From Thalassobius vesicularis (GTDB lineage Bacteria > Pseudomonadota > Alphaproteobacteria > Rhodobacterales > Rhodobacteraceae), in NCBI RefSeq assembly GCF_004799325.1, contig NZ_SSMD01000003.1, positions 124,001 to 188,000 of the forward strand: a stretch of 64,000 nucleotides of DNA, given 5' to 3'. Shown piece after piece: positions 1-10,501 of this stretch (position 1 is its first letter; the number at the start of each line of letters is the position of its first letter). The position numbers and the translations under genes were made by a program. Under the pieces are notes generated by a model that did not search any database, was not told where the DNA came from, and saw only the letters and a program-made list of their open reading frames with translations.

Positions 1-1344
1 CATATCGAAAACGCTCGGGGTTACACTACGCCCGGCTAGGGCCGCTCTCAAGGGGCCAGCAAGCTGTCCGAACTTGATTCCCTGCGCTTCCGCGACCTGA
101 TTGGCGGCTGCCTCCAGATCATCTCGCGCCCAGCTAGCATTTTGCAAGTGCGGCGTCAATTCTTTCAGTATACCACGGGATACATCATCCAGCGATTTGG
201 CCGCCTTTTCGTCCGGCGAAATTGGCCGTTCAATCAGCGCAAATGTAGCTTTTTCAATGAGTTGCGGGAATGTCTTGGAGGCCGCCTTGAGGAAGGGCAG
301 AGCCGCCGCCAGCCGCGTTTTTTTAGTGTCGCTCAACGGATCACTGCCGCTTACGTCAAGATATGCCAGCAACTCTTGCAGCAGTGCGGCATCGTCGGCC
401 ACCGAGAGGTGCTGCCCGCAGATATTTTCCAGTTTCTTGAAGTCCAGACGGGCGGGCGATTTGCCGATTCCCGACAGGTCGAACCAGTCCTTGGCCTGCG
501 CGTCGGTAAAGAACTCGTCGTCGCCGTGGCTCCAGCCCAGACGGGCCAGGTAATTGCGCATCCCGGCGGCGGGGTAGCCCATCGCCTGGTATTCCTCGAC
601 CCCCAGCGCGCCGTGGCGTTTGGACAGTTTCTTGCCGTCCGGCCCGTGGATCAGCGGGATGTGTGCCCAGACCGGCACGGTCCAGCCCATCGCGGTGTAG
701 ATCATCATCTGGCGCGCGGCGTTGTTCAGGTGGTCGTCGCCCCGGATCACGTGGGTGACGCCCATGTCGTGGTCATCGACCACAACGGCCAGCATGTAGA
801 CCGGCGTGCCGTCCGAGCGCAGCAGGATCATGTCGTCCAGCTGGTCGTTGCGGATGGTCACGTCGCCCTGCACCTGGTCGCGGATCACCGTCTCGCCGTC
901 CTGCGGGGCCTTGATGCGGATCGCATAGGGGCCGTCCGGGTGCGTCGACGGATCGGCATCGCGCCACGGGCTGCGGAACAGGGTCGAGCGTTTCTCGGCC
1001 TGTGCGGCCTCGCGGAAGGCCTGGATTTCCTCTTGGGTCGAGAAGCACTTGTAAGCCTTGCCTTGCGCCAGCAGCTCCAGCGCGACCTCGGCGTGACGGG
1101 GCGCGCGGTCGAATTGGCTGATCACCTCTCCGTCATGGTCCAGCCCCAGCCAGTCGAGGCCCTTGAGGATCGCCGCCGTTGCTTCGGGGGTCGAGCGTTC
1201 GCGGTCGGTATCCTCGATCCGCAGCAGGAACTTGCCGCCGCGACCGCGGGCGTAAAGCCAGTTGAACAGCGCGGTGCGGGCGCCGCCAATATGCAGATAG
1301 CCGGTGGGCGAGGGGGCGAAGCGGGTGACGACGTCAGAGCACAT
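1..1344 (-). CDS. gltX: Glutamyl-tRNA synthetase, 3' end outside window
   Basis: Class I aminoacyl-tRNA synthetase that charges tRNA-Glu in the cytoplasm. The reverse strand reads open from an ATG at 1344 to base 1, giving 448 residues; the last few dozen residues and the stop lie beyond the left edge. The N-terminus carries the class I signature [17 protein letters not shown] (residues 9-25, HIGH box as HIGG) and the second signature KKLSKR lies near residue 238, matching KMSKS. The C-terminal anticodon-binding helical part follows. It is transcribed divergently from comEC across 93 bases. Many alphaproteobacteria carry two GltX paralogues, so this could be either copy; the synthetase identity itself is firm. 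Confidence 0.95.
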   Translation of the reverse strand, partial: MCSDVVTRFAPSPTGYLHIGGARTALFNWLYARGRGGKFLLRIEDTDRERSTPEATAAILKGLDWLGLDHDGEVISQFDRAPRHAEVALELLAQGKAYKCFSTQEEIQAFREAAQAEKRSTLFRSPWRDADPSTHPDGPYAIRIKAPQDGETVIRDQVQGDVTIRNDQLDDMILLRSDGTPVYMLAVVVDDHDMGVTHVIRGDDHLNNAARQMMIYTAMGWTVPVWAHIPLIHGPDGKKLSKRHGALGVEEYQAMGYPAAGMRNYLARLGWSHGDDEFFTDAQAKDWFDLSGIGKSPARLDFKKLENICGQHLSVADDAALLQELLAYLDVSGSDPLSDTKKTRLAAALPFLKAASKTFPQLIEKATFALIERPISPDEKAAKSLDDVSRGILKELTPHLQNASWARDDLEAAANQVAEAQGIKFGQLAGPLRAALAGRSVTPSVFDM

Positions 1345-1437
1345 GCGGGTCTTAACCTTTCGGTAACCATGAGGGGGTTAGCGTTGCCGCCTGTCTAGCG
1401 GCCCCTCGGAGAGAGGACAAGGATAAGGACGGGCGCG

Positions 1438-3429
1438 ATGCGCATTCCGGTCATCAGCGATGTCCTGCTGGGACAGCGCCTGCACCTGTTCCCCTGGGGG
1501 CCGGTGTGCATGGCGCTGGGGATCGGCCTGTATTTCCAGATGCCGGTTGAGCCGGACGCCCGGTTGATCGTTATTCTCGGTGCGCTGGCGCTGTGCGGGC
1601 TGGTCGGCGGTTGGCGGCTGGGCCCCGAGGTCTCGCCTTTGTTCTGGGCGGTGGGGCTGCTGGCGCTGGGGCTGTGCCTGGCGACGGCGCGCACGCAGAT
1701 GCAGGCGGGGCCGGTGCTGGGCTTTCGTTACTATGGGCCGGTGCAGGGGCGTGTGATCGCGGTGGACAGATCCGGCTCGGACGCAGTGCGGATTACGCTG
1801 GATCGGATGGTGCTGTCCCGCGTCCAACAGGTGCCGCGGCGCGTGCGCCTGTCGCTGCATGGCGACTGGGGACAGCCCGCGCCGGTGCCGGGGCAGGTGG
1901 TGCAGCTGACCGGCCACCTAGCCCCCCCGAATGGCCCGACCGAGCCGGGGGGCTTTGATTTCCGCCGTCACGCCTGGTTCCAGCAGGTCGGTGCGATGGG
2001 CTATACCCGCAATCCGGTGGTGCTGTGGCAGGACGGCCCGGGCGGAGTTGCCGCCCTGCGCGCCCATCTGTCCGCCCGCATCCAACGCGCCCTGCCGGGG
2101 CGCGCCGGGGCCTTTGCGGCGGCGGTGATGACCGGCGATCGCGGCGGCATGGGGCAAGAGGTGCTGACGGCGCTGCGCCGCTCGAACCTGGCGCATTTGC
2201 TGGCGATTTCGGGCCTGCATATGGGGCTGCTGGCGGGCGTGGTCTTTGCGGCACTTCGGCTGATGCTGGTGGCGCTGCCGTGGCTGGGCCTGCGCCTGCC
2301 GGTCAAGAAAATCGCGGCGGGGGGCGCGCTGATCGTTGCGGCGGGCTATCTGGTCCTGTCCGGCGGCAGCATCGCGACCGAGCGCGCCTTTGTCATGGTC
2401 GCCGTCATGCTGGTGGCACTGATCTTTGACCGTCGCGCGCTGTCGCTGCGCGCCGTCGCGGTGGCCGCGCTGATCGTACTGGCCCTGCGCCCCGAGGCGC
2501 TGCTGTCCCCCGGTTTCCAGATGTCCTTTGCCGCGACGACCGCGCTGGTGGCAGTATTCGGCGCGATCCGCGACACCGGCTGGCGGATCGGCCCGCGCTG
2601 GATGCAGCCGGTGCTGGCGGTCGTGATTTCCTCGGTCGTGGCGGGGATGGCCACGGCCCCCTTTGGCGCGGCGCATTTCAACATGCTGTCGCAGTTCGGG
2701 CTGGCGGCGAACCTGCTGTCGGTGCCGCTGATGGGTATGCTGGTGATCCCGGCGGGCGTGGTGGCGATGGTGCTGATGCCGCTGGGGCTGGAGGCGTTGG
2801 CACTCTGGGTGATGGGGCTGGGGCTGGACTGGATCTTGGGCGTCGCCGAATACATCGCGGGGATGGAGGGTGCCGTCCGCATGGTGCCAACGCCCGGCAG
2901 CCCGGTTCTGCCGGTAATGACGCTCGGCGGGTTGGTCCTGTGCCTGTGGCAGGGGCGCGGTCGCTGGTTAGGGCTGGCGCCGATGTTCATCGCCCTGCTG
3001 ATCTGGGCCGAGACGCAACGCCCGCTGCTACTGATCTCGGACCAAGGCGCGCTGGTCGGCCTGATGACCGATCAGGGTCGCGCGCTGGATCGCAGCCGGG
3101 GGCAGGGCTTCGTCGCCCGCAGCTGGCAGGAAAACGACGGCGGTCCTGCAGACCAAACTGCAGCCGCCGCGCTTTGGCCCGACACTCCCAAGGTCGCCGG
3201 CCTGCATCTGCGTGTGCTACGAGGGAAAAAGGCACAATCGGCAAGCTGCTCAGCGGATGAATGGCTGATCTCAGACCAGCCCTTGCCACCAGATTTACCT
3301 TGCCGCACCACCGATATCGCCGAATTGCGCCACACCGGCGCCCAGGCGCTCTATCGCCGTCAAGATCAACTCATCCACCGCAGCGTCCGGTCCGAGACCG
3401 GCTGCCGCCCGTGGATCCGTTGTCAGTAG
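1438..3429 (+). CDS. comEC: ComEC/Rec2-family membrane protein (DNA uptake channel family)
   Basis: Inner-membrane protein of the ComEC/Rec2 family, whose known role is passage of single-stranded DNA into the cytoplasm during transformation. The 663-residue protein has an N-terminal membrane and soluble region (about residues 1-220). A polytopic competence domain follows (about 225-500) with the family motif [15 protein letters not shown] starting near residue 253. The last 150 residues are soluble and show no HxHxDH metallo-beta-lactamase motif, so this is the shorter form lacking that domain. The ATG at 1438 was chosen because the coding pattern starts there. The 3' end overlaps the convergent lexA gene by 7 bases. 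Whether the organism is transformable cannot be told from this gene. Confidence 0.88.
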   Translation: MRIPVISDVLLGQRLHLFPWGPVCMALGIGLYFQMPVEPDARLIVILGALALCGLVGGWRLGPEVSPLFWAVGLLALGLCLATARTQMQAGPVLGFRYYGPVQGRVIAVDRSGSDAVRITLDRMVLSRVQQVPRRVRLSLHGDWGQPAPVPGQVVQLTGHLAPPNGPTEPGGFDFRRHAWFQQVGAMGYTRNPVVLWQDGPGGVAALRAHLSARIQRALPGRAGAFAAAVMTGDRGGMGQEVLTALRRSNLAHLLAISGLHMGLLAGVVFAALRLMLVALPWLGLRLPVKKIAAGGALIVAAGYLVLSGGSIATERAFVMVAVMLVALIFDRRALSLRAVAVAALIVLALRPEALLSPGFQMSFAATTALVAVFGAIRDTGWRIGPRWMQPVLAVVISSVVAGMATAPFGAAHFNMLSQFGLAANLLSVPLMGMLVIPAGVVAMVLMPLGLEALALWVMGLGLDWILGVAEYIAGMEGAVRMVPTPGSPVLPVMTLGGLVLCLWQGRGRWLGLAPMFIALLIWAETQRPLLLISDQGALVGLMTDQGRALDRSRGQGFVARSWQENDGGPADQTAAAALWPDTPKVAGLHLRVLRGKKAQSASCSADEWLISDQPLPPDLPCRTTDIAELRHTGAQALYRRQDQLIHRSVRSETGCRPWIRCQ

Positions 3430-4115
3430 GTCCGGATCAGCCCCACCAGCCGACCCTGCACCTTCACCATATCCTCAGGGAAAACGCGGGTCTCATAGGC
3501 GGGGTTCGCCGCCTCCAGCGCGATCGAGTTGCCACGCCGGTAGAACCGCTTCAGCGTCGCCTCGTGATCCTCGACCAGCGCCACGACGATATCGCCATTA
3601 TCGGCCGCCGAAGTCTCGCGGATGATCACCACATCGCCATCGTTGATCCCGGCCTCGATCATCGAGTCGCCCTTGACCTCCAGCGCGTAATGTTCGCCCC
3701 GGCCAGACAGCATCTGGTTCGGCACGGCCACGTGATGCGACACATGGGCAATCGCTTCGATCGGCACACCGGCGGCAATCCGCCCCATCACCGGCAGCTC
3801 CACCGCCTGCACCACATCGACGGGCAACGCCGAAGGCAGCACGCTGTCGGGACGGTCTCCGTCGATCACGCGCGGCACGAACCCGGCCTCGCCGCCCAGT
3901 GCCTCGGGCAGTTTCACGATCTCGATGGCCCGCGCCCGATGCGCCAGACGGCGGATGAACCCGCGCTCCTCCAGCGCCGTGATCAGCCGGTGGATCCCGG
4001 ATTTGGAGCGCAGATCCAGCGCCTCCTTCATCTCGTCGAACGAGGGCGGCACCCCGTCGCGCTGCATCCGTTTATGGATGAACTGCAACAGATCCAGTTG
4101 TTTTTTGGTCAGCAT
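3423..4115 (-). CDS. lexA: LexA, SOS-response repressor and autoprotease
   Basis: Transcriptional repressor of the SOS regulon that self-cleaves when stimulated by RecA-ssDNA filaments. The 230-residue protein has an N-terminal winged helix (about 1-65, containing [16 protein letters not shown]) and a C-terminal S24 peptidase domain. The cleavage site is Ala115-Gly116 in [11 protein letters not shown]. The catalytic pair is Ser151 (KGDSMIEAG) and Lys189 (EATLKRF). Its own promoter, upstream at 4148-4176, contains an alphaproteobacterial LexA operator, so it should be autoregulated. It converges on comEC with a 7-base overlap. Confidence 0.97.
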   Translation of the reverse strand: MLTKKQLDLLQFIHKRMQRDGVPPSFDEMKEALDLRSKSGIHRLITALEERGFIRRLAHRARAIEIVKLPEALGGEAGFVPRVIDGDRPDSVLPSALPVDVVQAVELPVMGRIAAGVPIEAIAHVSHHVAVPNQMLSGRGEHYALEVKGDSMIEAGINDGDVVIIRETSAADNGDIVVALVEDHEATLKRFYRRGNSIALEAANPAYETRVFPEDMVKVQGRLVGLIRTY

Positions 4116-4147
4116 AGGCCACCTCCAATCCCGTCCGGTTTGGATTT

Positions 4148-4176
4148 GTTCTACGCATGTTCCCGTTTTGTGTCAA
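4148..4176 (-). promoter_or_regulatory. lexA promoter with SOS box (GTTC-N7-GTTC)
   Basis: On the minus strand the sequence gives a -35 hexamer TTGACA (4176-4171), a 17-base spacer and a -10 hexamer TAGAAC (4153-4148), 32 bases before the lexA ATG. Overlapping the spacer and -10 is GTTCTACGCATGTTC (plus strand, 4148-4162). This is the GTTC-N7-GTTC direct repeat known as the LexA operator in alphaproteobacteria. Bound LexA would occlude polymerase, giving classic autorepression. Confidence 0.9.
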
Positions 4177-4210
4177 CATATCCCCGCAAACCCGGTCTTC
4201 TTCTTTTTGA

Positions 4211-4269
4211 AAATATCCCGGGGGTGTGGGTGAAAATCCCGGATTTTCACCCGAGGGGGCAGCGCCCCC
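4211..4269 (-). repeat. Intergenic 3' element, copy 1 (two stem-loops), downstream of moeA
   Basis: Between the moeA stop and lexA lie a conserved AAATATCCCGGGGG block (4211-4224), an 11-bp perfect stem (GGGTGAAAATC 4228-4238 with GATTTTCACCC 4242-4252, loop CCG) and a 6-bp stem GGGGGC-AGC-GCCCCC (4255-4269) touching the moeA stop. The same three-part layout recurs at 10435-10494, and most of it at 46990-47055. It probably acts as a transcription terminator or mRNA 3'-end element for moeA. Confidence 0.7.
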
Positions 4270-5442
4270 TTAGATCGGCAGGTACTCGACCAGGTCGCCG
4301 GTCTGGCGCGCGCCGTCTTCGGGCGGGCGGATGACCAGGGCGTTCGCCTCGGCCAGTACAGACAAAAGCGAGCTGTCCTGACGCTCGAACACCGTCATGC
4401 GTCCGTTCTCGACCCGTCCGCGCATATAATGCTCTCGCGGGCCGTTCGAGGGGATCGCGGCCGCCAGCGGGGCGGACTGGCGCGGGCGGGCGGCGGGGGG
4501 CAGGCCCTGCAGCGCGTCGACCACCGGCAGCACGAAGACATTGCCGCAAACCATCGCCGACACCGGGTTGCCCGGCAGTCCGATCATCAGCGCCTCGCCC
4601 ATGCGGCCGGCCATCAGCGGTTTGCCGGGGCGCATCTTCACCTTATAAAAACTCTGCTGCATCCCCAATTCTTGCGCGACCTGGCCGACGATGTCGTAAT
4701 CCCCGACCGAGGCCCCGCCGATGGTGATCACCAGATCGGCGCCCTCGGCCAGTTCGAACACGGTTTCCACGGACGCCGGATCATCCTTGGCAATCGGCAG
4801 GATCCGCGTCACAGCCCCGGCGCGGTCGAACAGCGCCTTCAGGCCAAAGGTGTTCGAGACGATGATCTGGTCGGGGCCTGGGGTGTCGCCGGGCATGACC
4901 AGCTCGTCCCCGGTCGAGATCAGCGCGATGTCAGGGCGGCGATAGACCGTCACTTCGGGGATGTTCATGGCCGCCAGCAGGGCCACCTCGTTGGGCGACA
5001 GGGTGCGCGGGGCGGTCAGGGTGAAACCGGCGGCGAAATCGTTTCCGGCGGGGCGGATATTGGCGTTGTCGCCGGGGTCACGCTCGATCGTGATGGTGTT
5101 GACGAAGCGGTCCACGTCTTCCTGGATCACCACGAAATCCACGCCTTCGGGAACCGGTGCGCCAGTGAAGATGCGCACGGCCTCGCCCGGGCCGACGAAA
5201 CCGTCAAAGCCACGGCCAGCGGCGGATTCGCCGATGATCTTGAACTTGGCACCGACGGCGACCTCATCGGCGCGCACGCCGTAGCCATCCATCGCCGAGC
5301 CCGCAAAGGGCGGCTGAGTCCGAACGGCGGTGGCATCCTCGGCCATCACCCGGCCAACGGCCTGCGCCAGCGGCACGGTTTCGGTGCCCAGCGGGGTGAC
5401 CAGGGAAAACAGATGCTCCAGCGCCTCGGAAACGGTGATCAT
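4270..5442 (-). CDS. moeA: Molybdopterin molybdenumtransferase MoeA
   Basis: Inserts molybdate into adenylylated molybdopterin in the last steps of molybdenum cofactor synthesis. The 390-residue length is normal for the family. Visible signatures are [18 protein letters not shown] (residues 45-62), the GGASVGDYD segment of the MoCF-biosynthesis fold, and PGNPVSAMV further on. The ATG at 5442 overlaps the moaC stop by 4 bases (ATGA), so the two are translationally coupled at the end of the trpGDC-moaC-moeA run. An intergenic stem-loop element immediately follows its stop. Confidence 0.96.
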   Translation of the reverse strand: MITVSEALEHLFSLVTPLGTETVPLAQAVGRVMAEDATAVRTQPPFAGSAMDGYGVRADEVAVGAKFKIIGESAAGRGFDGFVGPGEAVRIFTGAPVPEGVDFVVIQEDVDRFVNTITIERDPGDNANIRPAGNDFAAGFTLTAPRTLSPNEVALLAAMNIPEVTVYRRPDIALISTGDELVMPGDTPGPDQIIVSNTFGLKALFDRAGAVTRILPIAKDDPASVETVFELAEGADLVITIGGASVGDYDIVGQVAQELGMQQSFYKVKMRPGKPLMAGRMGEALMIGLPGNPVSAMVCGNVFVLPVVDALQGLPPAARPRQSAPLAAAIPSNGPREHYMRGRVENGRMTVFERQDSSLLSVLAEANALVIRPPEDGARQTGDLVEYLPI

Positions 5443-5915
5443 TGTGCCTCGTAACGTCCTGATTTTCCGCCGTCTTTCAAGGTGACGCGGATGCCGCCGA
5501 TCTCCATCGCCTTATCGACGGCCTTGCTCATGTCATAGACCGTCAGCGCGGCGGTGCTGACGGCGGTCAGCGCCTCCATCTCGACGCCGGTCTGGCCGGT
5601 GGTTTTCACCGTGGCCTCGATCCGGACGCCGGGCAGGTCGGGGTCCAGCGTCAGTTCGACCGCGACCTTGGTCACGGGCAGAGGGTGGCACAGTGGGATC
5701 AGGTCGGGCGTTTTCTTGGCGCCCATGATGCCGGCCAGCCGGGCCACGCCCAGAACGTCACCCTTTTTCGCGCGACCTTCGGCAATGATATCATAGGTTT
5801 GCGGGGCCATCTTGATCCAGCCCTCGGCCGTGGCGATGCGCGAGGTGACGGCCTTGTCGGACACGTCGACCATATGGGCGTCGCCCTTGGCGTCGAAATG
5901 GGTCAGGCCCGACAT
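5439..5915 (-). CDS. moaC: Cyclic pyranopterin monophosphate synthase MoaC
   Basis: Converts the product of MoaA into cyclic pyranopterin monophosphate, the first stable molybdenum cofactor intermediate. The 158-residue protein shows the family motifs [13 protein letters not shown] and [20 protein letters not shown]. The start was set at the ATG at 5915, giving the N-terminus [19 protein letters not shown], because it overlaps the trpC stop by one base (TGATG) and matches the family start. A frame running on to 6011 would extend into trpC and was not used. It is followed by moeA with a 4-base overlap. Confidence 0.96.
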   Translation of the reverse strand: MSGLTHFDAKGDAHMVDVSDKAVTSRIATAEGWIKMAPQTYDIIAEGRAKKGDVLGVARLAGIMGAKKTPDLIPLCHPLPVTKVAVELTLDPDLPGVRIEATVKTTGQTGVEMEALTAVSTAALTVYDMSKAVDKAMEIGGIRVTLKDGGKSGRYEAQ

Positions 5916-6733
5916 CACATTTGCCCCGGCATCAAGGGGTTGGCCAGCAGCGCGCGGGTGGCGGCGGCCACGTCGTCCTGACGCATCAGGCTTTCGCCGA
6001 TGAGGAAGCAACGCGCGCCGTAGCGGGCGATGTCGCGCAGATCCTCGGGGGTGAACAGGCCGGATTCCGAGACCAGCAGACGATCCGCCGGGGCCAGACG
6101 GGCCAGACGGCGGGTGGTGTCCAGCGAGGTCTCGAACGTTTTCAGATTGCGGTTGTTGACGCCGATCATGCGCGATTTCAGCTTGGCTGCGCGCTCCAGC
6201 TCGGCCTCGTCATGCACTTCGATCAGGGCGTCCATGCCCCAGTCGGTGGCGGCGTCTTCCAGTTCTTGCGCCTGGGCGTCGCTGACGCTGGCCATGATGA
6301 TCAGGATGCAGTCGGCCCCCAGCGCGCGGGCTTCGGCGACCTGGTAGGTGTCATACATGAAATCCTTGCGCAGCGCGGGTAGCGAGGTGGCGTTGCGCGC
6401 AGCGGTCAGGTAGTCCTTGGCGCCCTGAAAGCTGGGGGTGTCGGTCAGCACGGACAGGCAGGTCGCGCCGCCGTCCTCGTAGGCTTTGGCCAGCACGGGC
6501 GGATCGAAATCCGGACGGATCAAGCCCTTGGAGGGGCTGGCTTTTTTCACCTCGGCGATCAGGCCATAGCCTTCACGAGAGGCGGTAAAGAGCGCATCGG
6601 CAAAGGGGCGGACGGGGCTGGCCTCGCGGGCGGCCTCCTCGACGGCGGACAGGGGTTTGGCGGCCTTGTCGGCGGCCACTTCTTCCAGCTTGTAAGCCTT
6701 GATCTTGTCCAGAACGGTGCCGGTGTCGGTCAT
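5915..6733 (-). CDS. trpC: Indole-3-glycerol-phosphate synthase
   Basis: Closes the ring of the anthranilate-derived ribulose phosphate to form indole-3-glycerol phosphate in tryptophan synthesis. The 272-residue TIM barrel shows the classic segments [38 protein letters not shown] and [10 protein letters not shown], which contain the phosphate-binding and catalytic Lys, Glu and Asn positions. It is monofunctional, with no TrpF fusion. Its ATG overlaps the trpD stop by 4 bases and its stop overlaps moaC by 1. Confidence 0.97.
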   Translation of the reverse strand: MTDTGTVLDKIKAYKLEEVAADKAAKPLSAVEEAAREASPVRPFADALFTASREGYGLIAEVKKASPSKGLIRPDFDPPVLAKAYEDGGATCLSVLTDTPSFQGAKDYLTAARNATSLPALRKDFMYDTYQVAEARALGADCILIIMASVSDAQAQELEDAATDWGMDALIEVHDEAELERAAKLKSRMIGVNNRNLKTFETSLDTTRRLARLAPADRLLVSESGLFTPEDLRDIARYGARCFLIGESLMRQDDVAAATRALLANPLMPGQM

Positions 6734-7755
6734 GCGCTTGCCTCCGAGGTGATGCGGGCCAGGGCCTCGATTTTCTGTTTGGCGGCGCCGGAATCGATGC
6801 TTTCGCGGGCCATTTCGACGGCGTCCTTCAGGTCTTCGGTCTTGCCGGCCACTTTCAGCGCGGCAGCGGCGTTCAGCAGCACCGCGTCACGATAGGCGCC
6901 GGGGGCGCCGTTCAGCAGCGCGCGGAAGGCATCGGCGTTTTCCGACGGATCACCGCCGACGATCGCCTCGAACGGGTGAACGGGCAGGCCGAAATCGTCG
7001 GGATGCACCTCGAAATCAGCGATGCTGCCGTCGGTGTCCAGTGCCGAGACCCAGCTGACGCCGGTGATGGTCAACTCGTCCGTGCCGTCCGAGCCATGTA
7101 CCAGCCACGCGCGTTCCGAGCCGAGACGGCCCAGCGTTTCGGCCATCGGGCGGATCAGGGCGCGGGAAAACGCGCCGGTCAGCTGGCGCTTGACGCCCGC
7201 CGGGTTGGTCAGCGGCCCGAGGATGTTAAAGATGGTGCGGGTGCCCAGCTCGGCCCGGACGGGGCCGACATGGGCCATCGCGGGGTGGTGCATGGGGGCC
7301 ATCATGAAGGCGATGCCACACTCGGCCAGCGCCTTTTCGACGACCTTGGGGCCGACCATGACGTTGACGCCCATCTGGCCCAGAGCGTCCGCCGCCCCGG
7401 ATTTGGACGACAGGTTGCGGTTGCCATGCTTGGCGACCGGTACGCCCGCGCCTGCGACAACAAAGGCCGTGGCGGTGGATATATTCAGCGTGCCCTTGCC
7501 GTCGCCGCCAGTGCCAACGATGTCCATCGCGCCTGCGGGGGCGGCGACCTTGTGGCACTTGGCGCGCATCACGGCGGCGGCGGCGGCGTATTCGTCCACC
7601 GTTTCACCACGGGTACGCAGGGCCATCAGGAAACCGCCGATCTGGCTGGGCGTGGCCTCGCCTTCGAAAAGGATGGAGAAGGCTTTTTCAGCCTCGTCTC
7701 GGGTCAGGGGGCGGTCGGCGGCAGCACCGATGAGGGGTTTCAGCGCGTCGCTCAT
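6730..7755 (-). CDS. trpD: Anthranilate phosphoribosyltransferase
   Basis: Transfers phosphoribosyl from PRPP to anthranilate. The 341-residue protein carries the PRPP-binding [17 protein letters not shown] and [18 protein letters not shown] segments. It overlaps trpG by 4 bases on the 5' side and trpC by 4 on the 3' side, giving a tightly coupled trpGDC unit. Unlike the enteric fused TrpGD, the glutaminase and the phosphoribosyltransferase are separate proteins here. Confidence 0.97.
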   Translation of the reverse strand: MSDALKPLIGAAADRPLTRDEAEKAFSILFEGEATPSQIGGFLMALRTRGETVDEYAAAAAVMRAKCHKVAAPAGAMDIVGTGGDGKGTLNISTATAFVVAGAGVPVAKHGNRNLSSKSGAADALGQMGVNVMVGPKVVEKALAECGIAFMMAPMHHPAMAHVGPVRAELGTRTIFNILGPLTNPAGVKRQLTGAFSRALIRPMAETLGRLGSERAWLVHGSDGTDELTITGVSWVSALDTDGSIADFEVHPDDFGLPVHPFEAIVGGDPSENADAFRALLNGAPGAYRDAVLLNAAAALKVAGKTEDLKDAVEMARESIDSGAAKQKIEALARITSEASA

Positions 7756-8333
7756 GCCGGGACTTTCATCACGTTGAGGAAGTTTTGCAGCATCTGGTGG
7801 CCATGCTGCGAGCGGATGGATTCGGGGTGGAACTGCACGCCGTGGATCGGCAATTCACGATGTTGCAGGCCCATGATTGTGCCGTCCTCTAGGTGGGCGG
7901 TGACCTCAAGGCAGTCGGGCAGGGTGGCGCGGTCCACCACCAGCGAGTGATAGCGCGTCGCCTCGAACGGGCTGGGCAGCCCTGCAAACACGCCTTTGCC
8001 GGTGTGATGGATGGTGCCCATCTTGCCGTGGACGATTTCGTGGCAGCGCACGACCTTGCCGCCGAAGGCCTGACCGATGGTCTGGTGGCCCAGGCACACG
8101 CCCATCAGCGGGGTCTTGGTTTCAGCCGCGGCCTGGGTCAGCGCCAGGCAGATACCGGCCTGATCCGGATCGCAAGGACCGGGCGACAGCAGGATGCCGG
8201 CGGGGTTCATCGCCATCGCGGCCTGCACATCCAGCGCGTCATTGCGTCGTACAACCACATCTGCGCCCAATTCGCCCAGATAATGCACAAGGTTGTAAGT
8301 GAAACTGTCGTAGTTATCGATCAAGAGCAGCAT
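7752..8333 (-). CDS. trpG: Anthranilate synthase component II (glutamine amidotransferase)
   Basis: Supplies ammonia from glutamine to TrpE. The 193-residue class I glutaminase has the nucleophile Cys80 in [15 protein letters not shown] and the His-Glu pair in FHPESIRS near the C-terminus; an oxyanion region LLSPGPCDP is at residues 49-56. It is the first gene of the trpG-trpD-trpC-moaC-moeA run. Its partner trpE is 2.2 kb away at 10502-12013 in a different unit, so the two subunits are not co-transcribed. It could also serve para-aminobenzoate synthesis, as trpG does in some bacteria. Confidence 0.96.
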   Translation of the reverse strand: MLLLIDNYDSFTYNLVHYLGELGADVVVRRNDALDVQAAMAMNPAGILLSPGPCDPDQAGICLALTQAAAETKTPLMGVCLGHQTIGQAFGGKVVRCHEIVHGKMGTIHHTGKGVFAGLPSPFEATRYHSLVVDRATLPDCLEVTAHLEDGTIMGLQHRELPIHGVQFHPESIRSQHGHQMLQNFLNVMKVPA

Positions 8334-8482
8334 CGGGGCGGTCTTTTCCCTGTGGCAGTCGGTTTTCGGGGCTGGAGGCGCCCCCTCTGGTCGCGGTATA
8401 CTTGTTCAGGGTTGGCCGGGACCGTCAAGGGGCAGGGTGCCAATCGCGACAAAGAGATGAGAAGAAACAAGAGGGCAGCAGC

Positions 8483-9838
8483 GTGGCAAAAGGCGTCTTT
8501 CGCGGGTTCGTGACGGGGATGATCGTGTCGGGATTGGGCATTGGCGCGATGTCGCTGATGTACCCGTTGCGCGATGGCCCCGCCCCGAAAACCGGCGCGG
8601 TCGAGGTGCCTGCGGGCTCGGATTTCGAGGGGAAGCGCGAGGACACCCAACCGACGCTGCCCGGAGGCGAGGCCGCGCCCAAGCCGGCCGAGGCCCCCAA
8701 GATCGAGCCGCCCGCGACCGAGGCCGGCAACCCGGTCAACGAGGACGCCACCCAACCCGCCAGCAAACCCGAAACCGGAGAACCCGAGGGCACGCTGACG
8801 CCGCCTGCCGATGCCGCGCCCCCCGCCGAAACGGGCAGGGACGACACTGCGCCCAGCCCGGTGACCGAGGTTGACCAGCCCGCAGCGCCCGCGGGCGACG
8901 ACGCGCGGATCTCGACCGATCCGGCGCAGCCTGCGGCCCCCGAGGCGCCCGAGGAAAAGGCTTTCCCCGAACAGGACAAGGCCGCGGATGTCAGCCCCGG
9001 TGCTGAAGACGGCGCACCGCCCGTGCCGCCCCAGCGCGCCGAGCCGCTGCCCAGCGTGACAGACGAAGAGCCCGAGGCCGAGCGCCCGCGCATCGGCACT
9101 CCCGCAGGCTCGCTAACCGATAAGGACGAGCCCGCCCAAGTGGTGACCGAGGACACGACCCCGCCGATCCGCGCCAACGCCGTCGCCTTTGAAAATCCCG
9201 AAGCCAAGCCGCTGATGTCGGTGATCCTGCTGGATGACGGCACCGGCAGCGTCGGGGCCGAGGCGCTGGCCGCCTTCCCCTATCCGCTGACCTTTGCCGT
9301 CGACGCCTTCGCCCCGGACGCGCCTGACCGTATGGCCCGCTACCGCGCCGCCGGGTTCGAGGTGATGGCCCTGCTAGACATGCCGCAGGGCGCCACGCCC
9401 GCCGATGCCGAAACCCTGCTGCGCGGCGCGCTGAACAAGCTGCCCGAAACGGTCGCCGTGATGGAAGGCGATGCCACCGGCCTGCAAGAGACCAAGCCCG
9501 TCTCGGACCAGCTGGCCGCGATCCTGACGGAAACCGGCCACGGCCTGGTGCTGTTCCCCAAGGGGCTGAACACCGCCCAGAAACTGGCCGCCAAGGAAGG
9601 CGTGCCCTCGGCCACCGTGTTCCGCGATTTCGACGGTAAGGAGCAGGACGCCCAGGTCATCCGCCGGTTCCTGGACCAGGCTGCCTTCAAGGCTCGGCAA
9701 GAGGAAAACGGCGTCATCATGCTGGGTCGGATGCGGCCGGACACGATCTCGGCCCTGTTGCTGTGGGGATTGCAGGATCGCGCCTCCAGCGTGGCGCTGG
9801 CGCCGATCTCGGCACTGTTGCTGGCGCAAAAACCCTAA
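8483..9838 (+). CDS. Divergent polysaccharide deacetylase (YibQ/DUF610-like), probably degenerate
   Basis: A 451-residue exported protein with one N-terminal membrane or signal segment ([20 protein letters not shown], about residues 8-27). A long Pro/Ala/Glu-rich linker follows (about 30-230), then a C-terminal domain resembling YibQ-type divergent polysaccharide deacetylases, which act on the NodB fold in the periplasm. The GTG at 8483 was chosen because the signal segment starts right after it and GAGGG lies upstream. Only the LLDDG stretch of the metal site is recognisable; the NNHMGS-type and SRTS-type motifs I expect from family members are not seen. It may be non-catalytic. It runs divergently from trpG. 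Confidence 0.75.
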   Translation: MAKGVFRGFVTGMIVSGLGIGAMSLMYPLRDGPAPKTGAVEVPAGSDFEGKREDTQPTLPGGEAAPKPAEAPKIEPPATEAGNPVNEDATQPASKPETGEPEGTLTPPADAAPPAETGRDDTAPSPVTEVDQPAAPAGDDARISTDPAQPAAPEAPEEKAFPEQDKAADVSPGAEDGAPPVPPQRAEPLPSVTDEEPEAERPRIGTPAGSLTDKDEPAQVVTEDTTPPIRANAVAFENPEAKPLMSVILLDDGTGSVGAEALAAFPYPLTFAVDAFAPDAPDRMARYRAAGFEVMALLDMPQGATPADAETLLRGALNKLPETVAVMEGDATGLQETKPVSDQLAAILTETGHGLVLFPKGLNTAQKLAAKEGVPSATVFRDFDGKEQDAQVIRRFLDQAAFKARQEENGVIMLGRMRPDTISALLLWGLQDRASSVALAPISALLLAQKP

Positions 9839-10410
9839 GCGTCGCGCCAGGTGCCGCTGTCCAGCCCGTCCAGGGTCCAGTCGCCTATGCGATAGCGGAT
9901 CAGCCGCAGGGTGGGAAAGCCCACCGCCGCCGTCATCCGCCGCACCTGGCGATTGCGGCCCTCGGTGATGGTCAGCGCGATCCAGCCATCCGGCACCGAT
10001 TTGCGAAACCGCACCGGCGGCACGCGCGGCCACAGCCCGGCCGGTTCCTCGATCCGCTCGGCCTGCGCGGGTCGCGTCATGCCATCCTTCAGCATCACGC
10101 CGCGCCGTAACTGCTCCAGCGCCTCGTCGGTGATCTCGCCCTCGACCTGCACCCAATAGGTTTTCGAGGTCTTGGCCTTCGGATCGGCGATCCGCGCCTG
10201 CAGCCGCCCGTCATCGGTCAGCACCAGCAACCCTTCGCTGTCACGATCCAGCCGCCCGGCGGCATAGACGCCCGGCACGTCAATGAATTCCGACAGCGTA
10301 CGCCGCGCGGACCCTTCGGTGCCCTTGTCGGTGAATTGCGACAGCACATCGAACGGCTTGTTGAACAGAATGACCCGAGGCCGCGCGCCCGAACCTGTCT
10401 TCTTGCGCAT
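9835..10410 (-). CDS. rluE: 23S rRNA pseudouridine synthase RluE-like
   Basis: Isomerises a uridine in 23S rRNA (U2457 in E. coli). The 191-residue protein aligns by eye with E. coli RluE along its length: [34 protein letters not shown] with the catalytic Asp, [11 protein letters not shown], and [15 protein letters not shown]. It lacks an N-terminal S4 domain, as RluE does. The start is the ATG at 10410, giving [11 protein letters not shown]; an upstream extension to 10464 would read into the intergenic repeat. It converges on the deacetylase gene with a 4-base overlap. Confidence 0.9.
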   Translation of the reverse strand: MRKKTGSGARPRVILFNKPFDVLSQFTDKGTEGSARRTLSEFIDVPGVYAAGRLDRDSEGLLVLTDDGRLQARIADPKAKTSKTYWVQVEGEITDEALEQLRRGVMLKDGMTRPAQAERIEEPAGLWPRVPPVRFRKSVPDGWIALTITEGRNRQVRRMTAAVGFPTLRLIRYRIGDWTLDGLDSGTWRDA

Positions 10411-10434
10411 CGTCCCTGTCCTTCTTCTTTTCCC

Positions 10435-10494
10435 AAATATCCCGGGGGGAGCGTTGAAAATCACAGATTTTCAACGTGGGGGGCAGAGCCCCCC
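10435..10494 (-). repeat. Intergenic 3' element, copy 2, downstream of trpE
   Basis: Same layout as at 4211-4269: AAATATCCCGGGGGG (10435-10449), an 11-bp perfect stem CGTTGAAAATC (10452-10462) with GATTTTCAACG (10466-10476), and a 7-bp stem GGGGGGC-AGA-GCCCCCC (10478-10494). The outer stem bases differ from copy 1 but stay paired. It sits just after the trpE stop, so it should form in the trpE 3' untranslated RNA. Confidence 0.7.
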
Positions 10495-10501
10495 GACGCC
10501 C

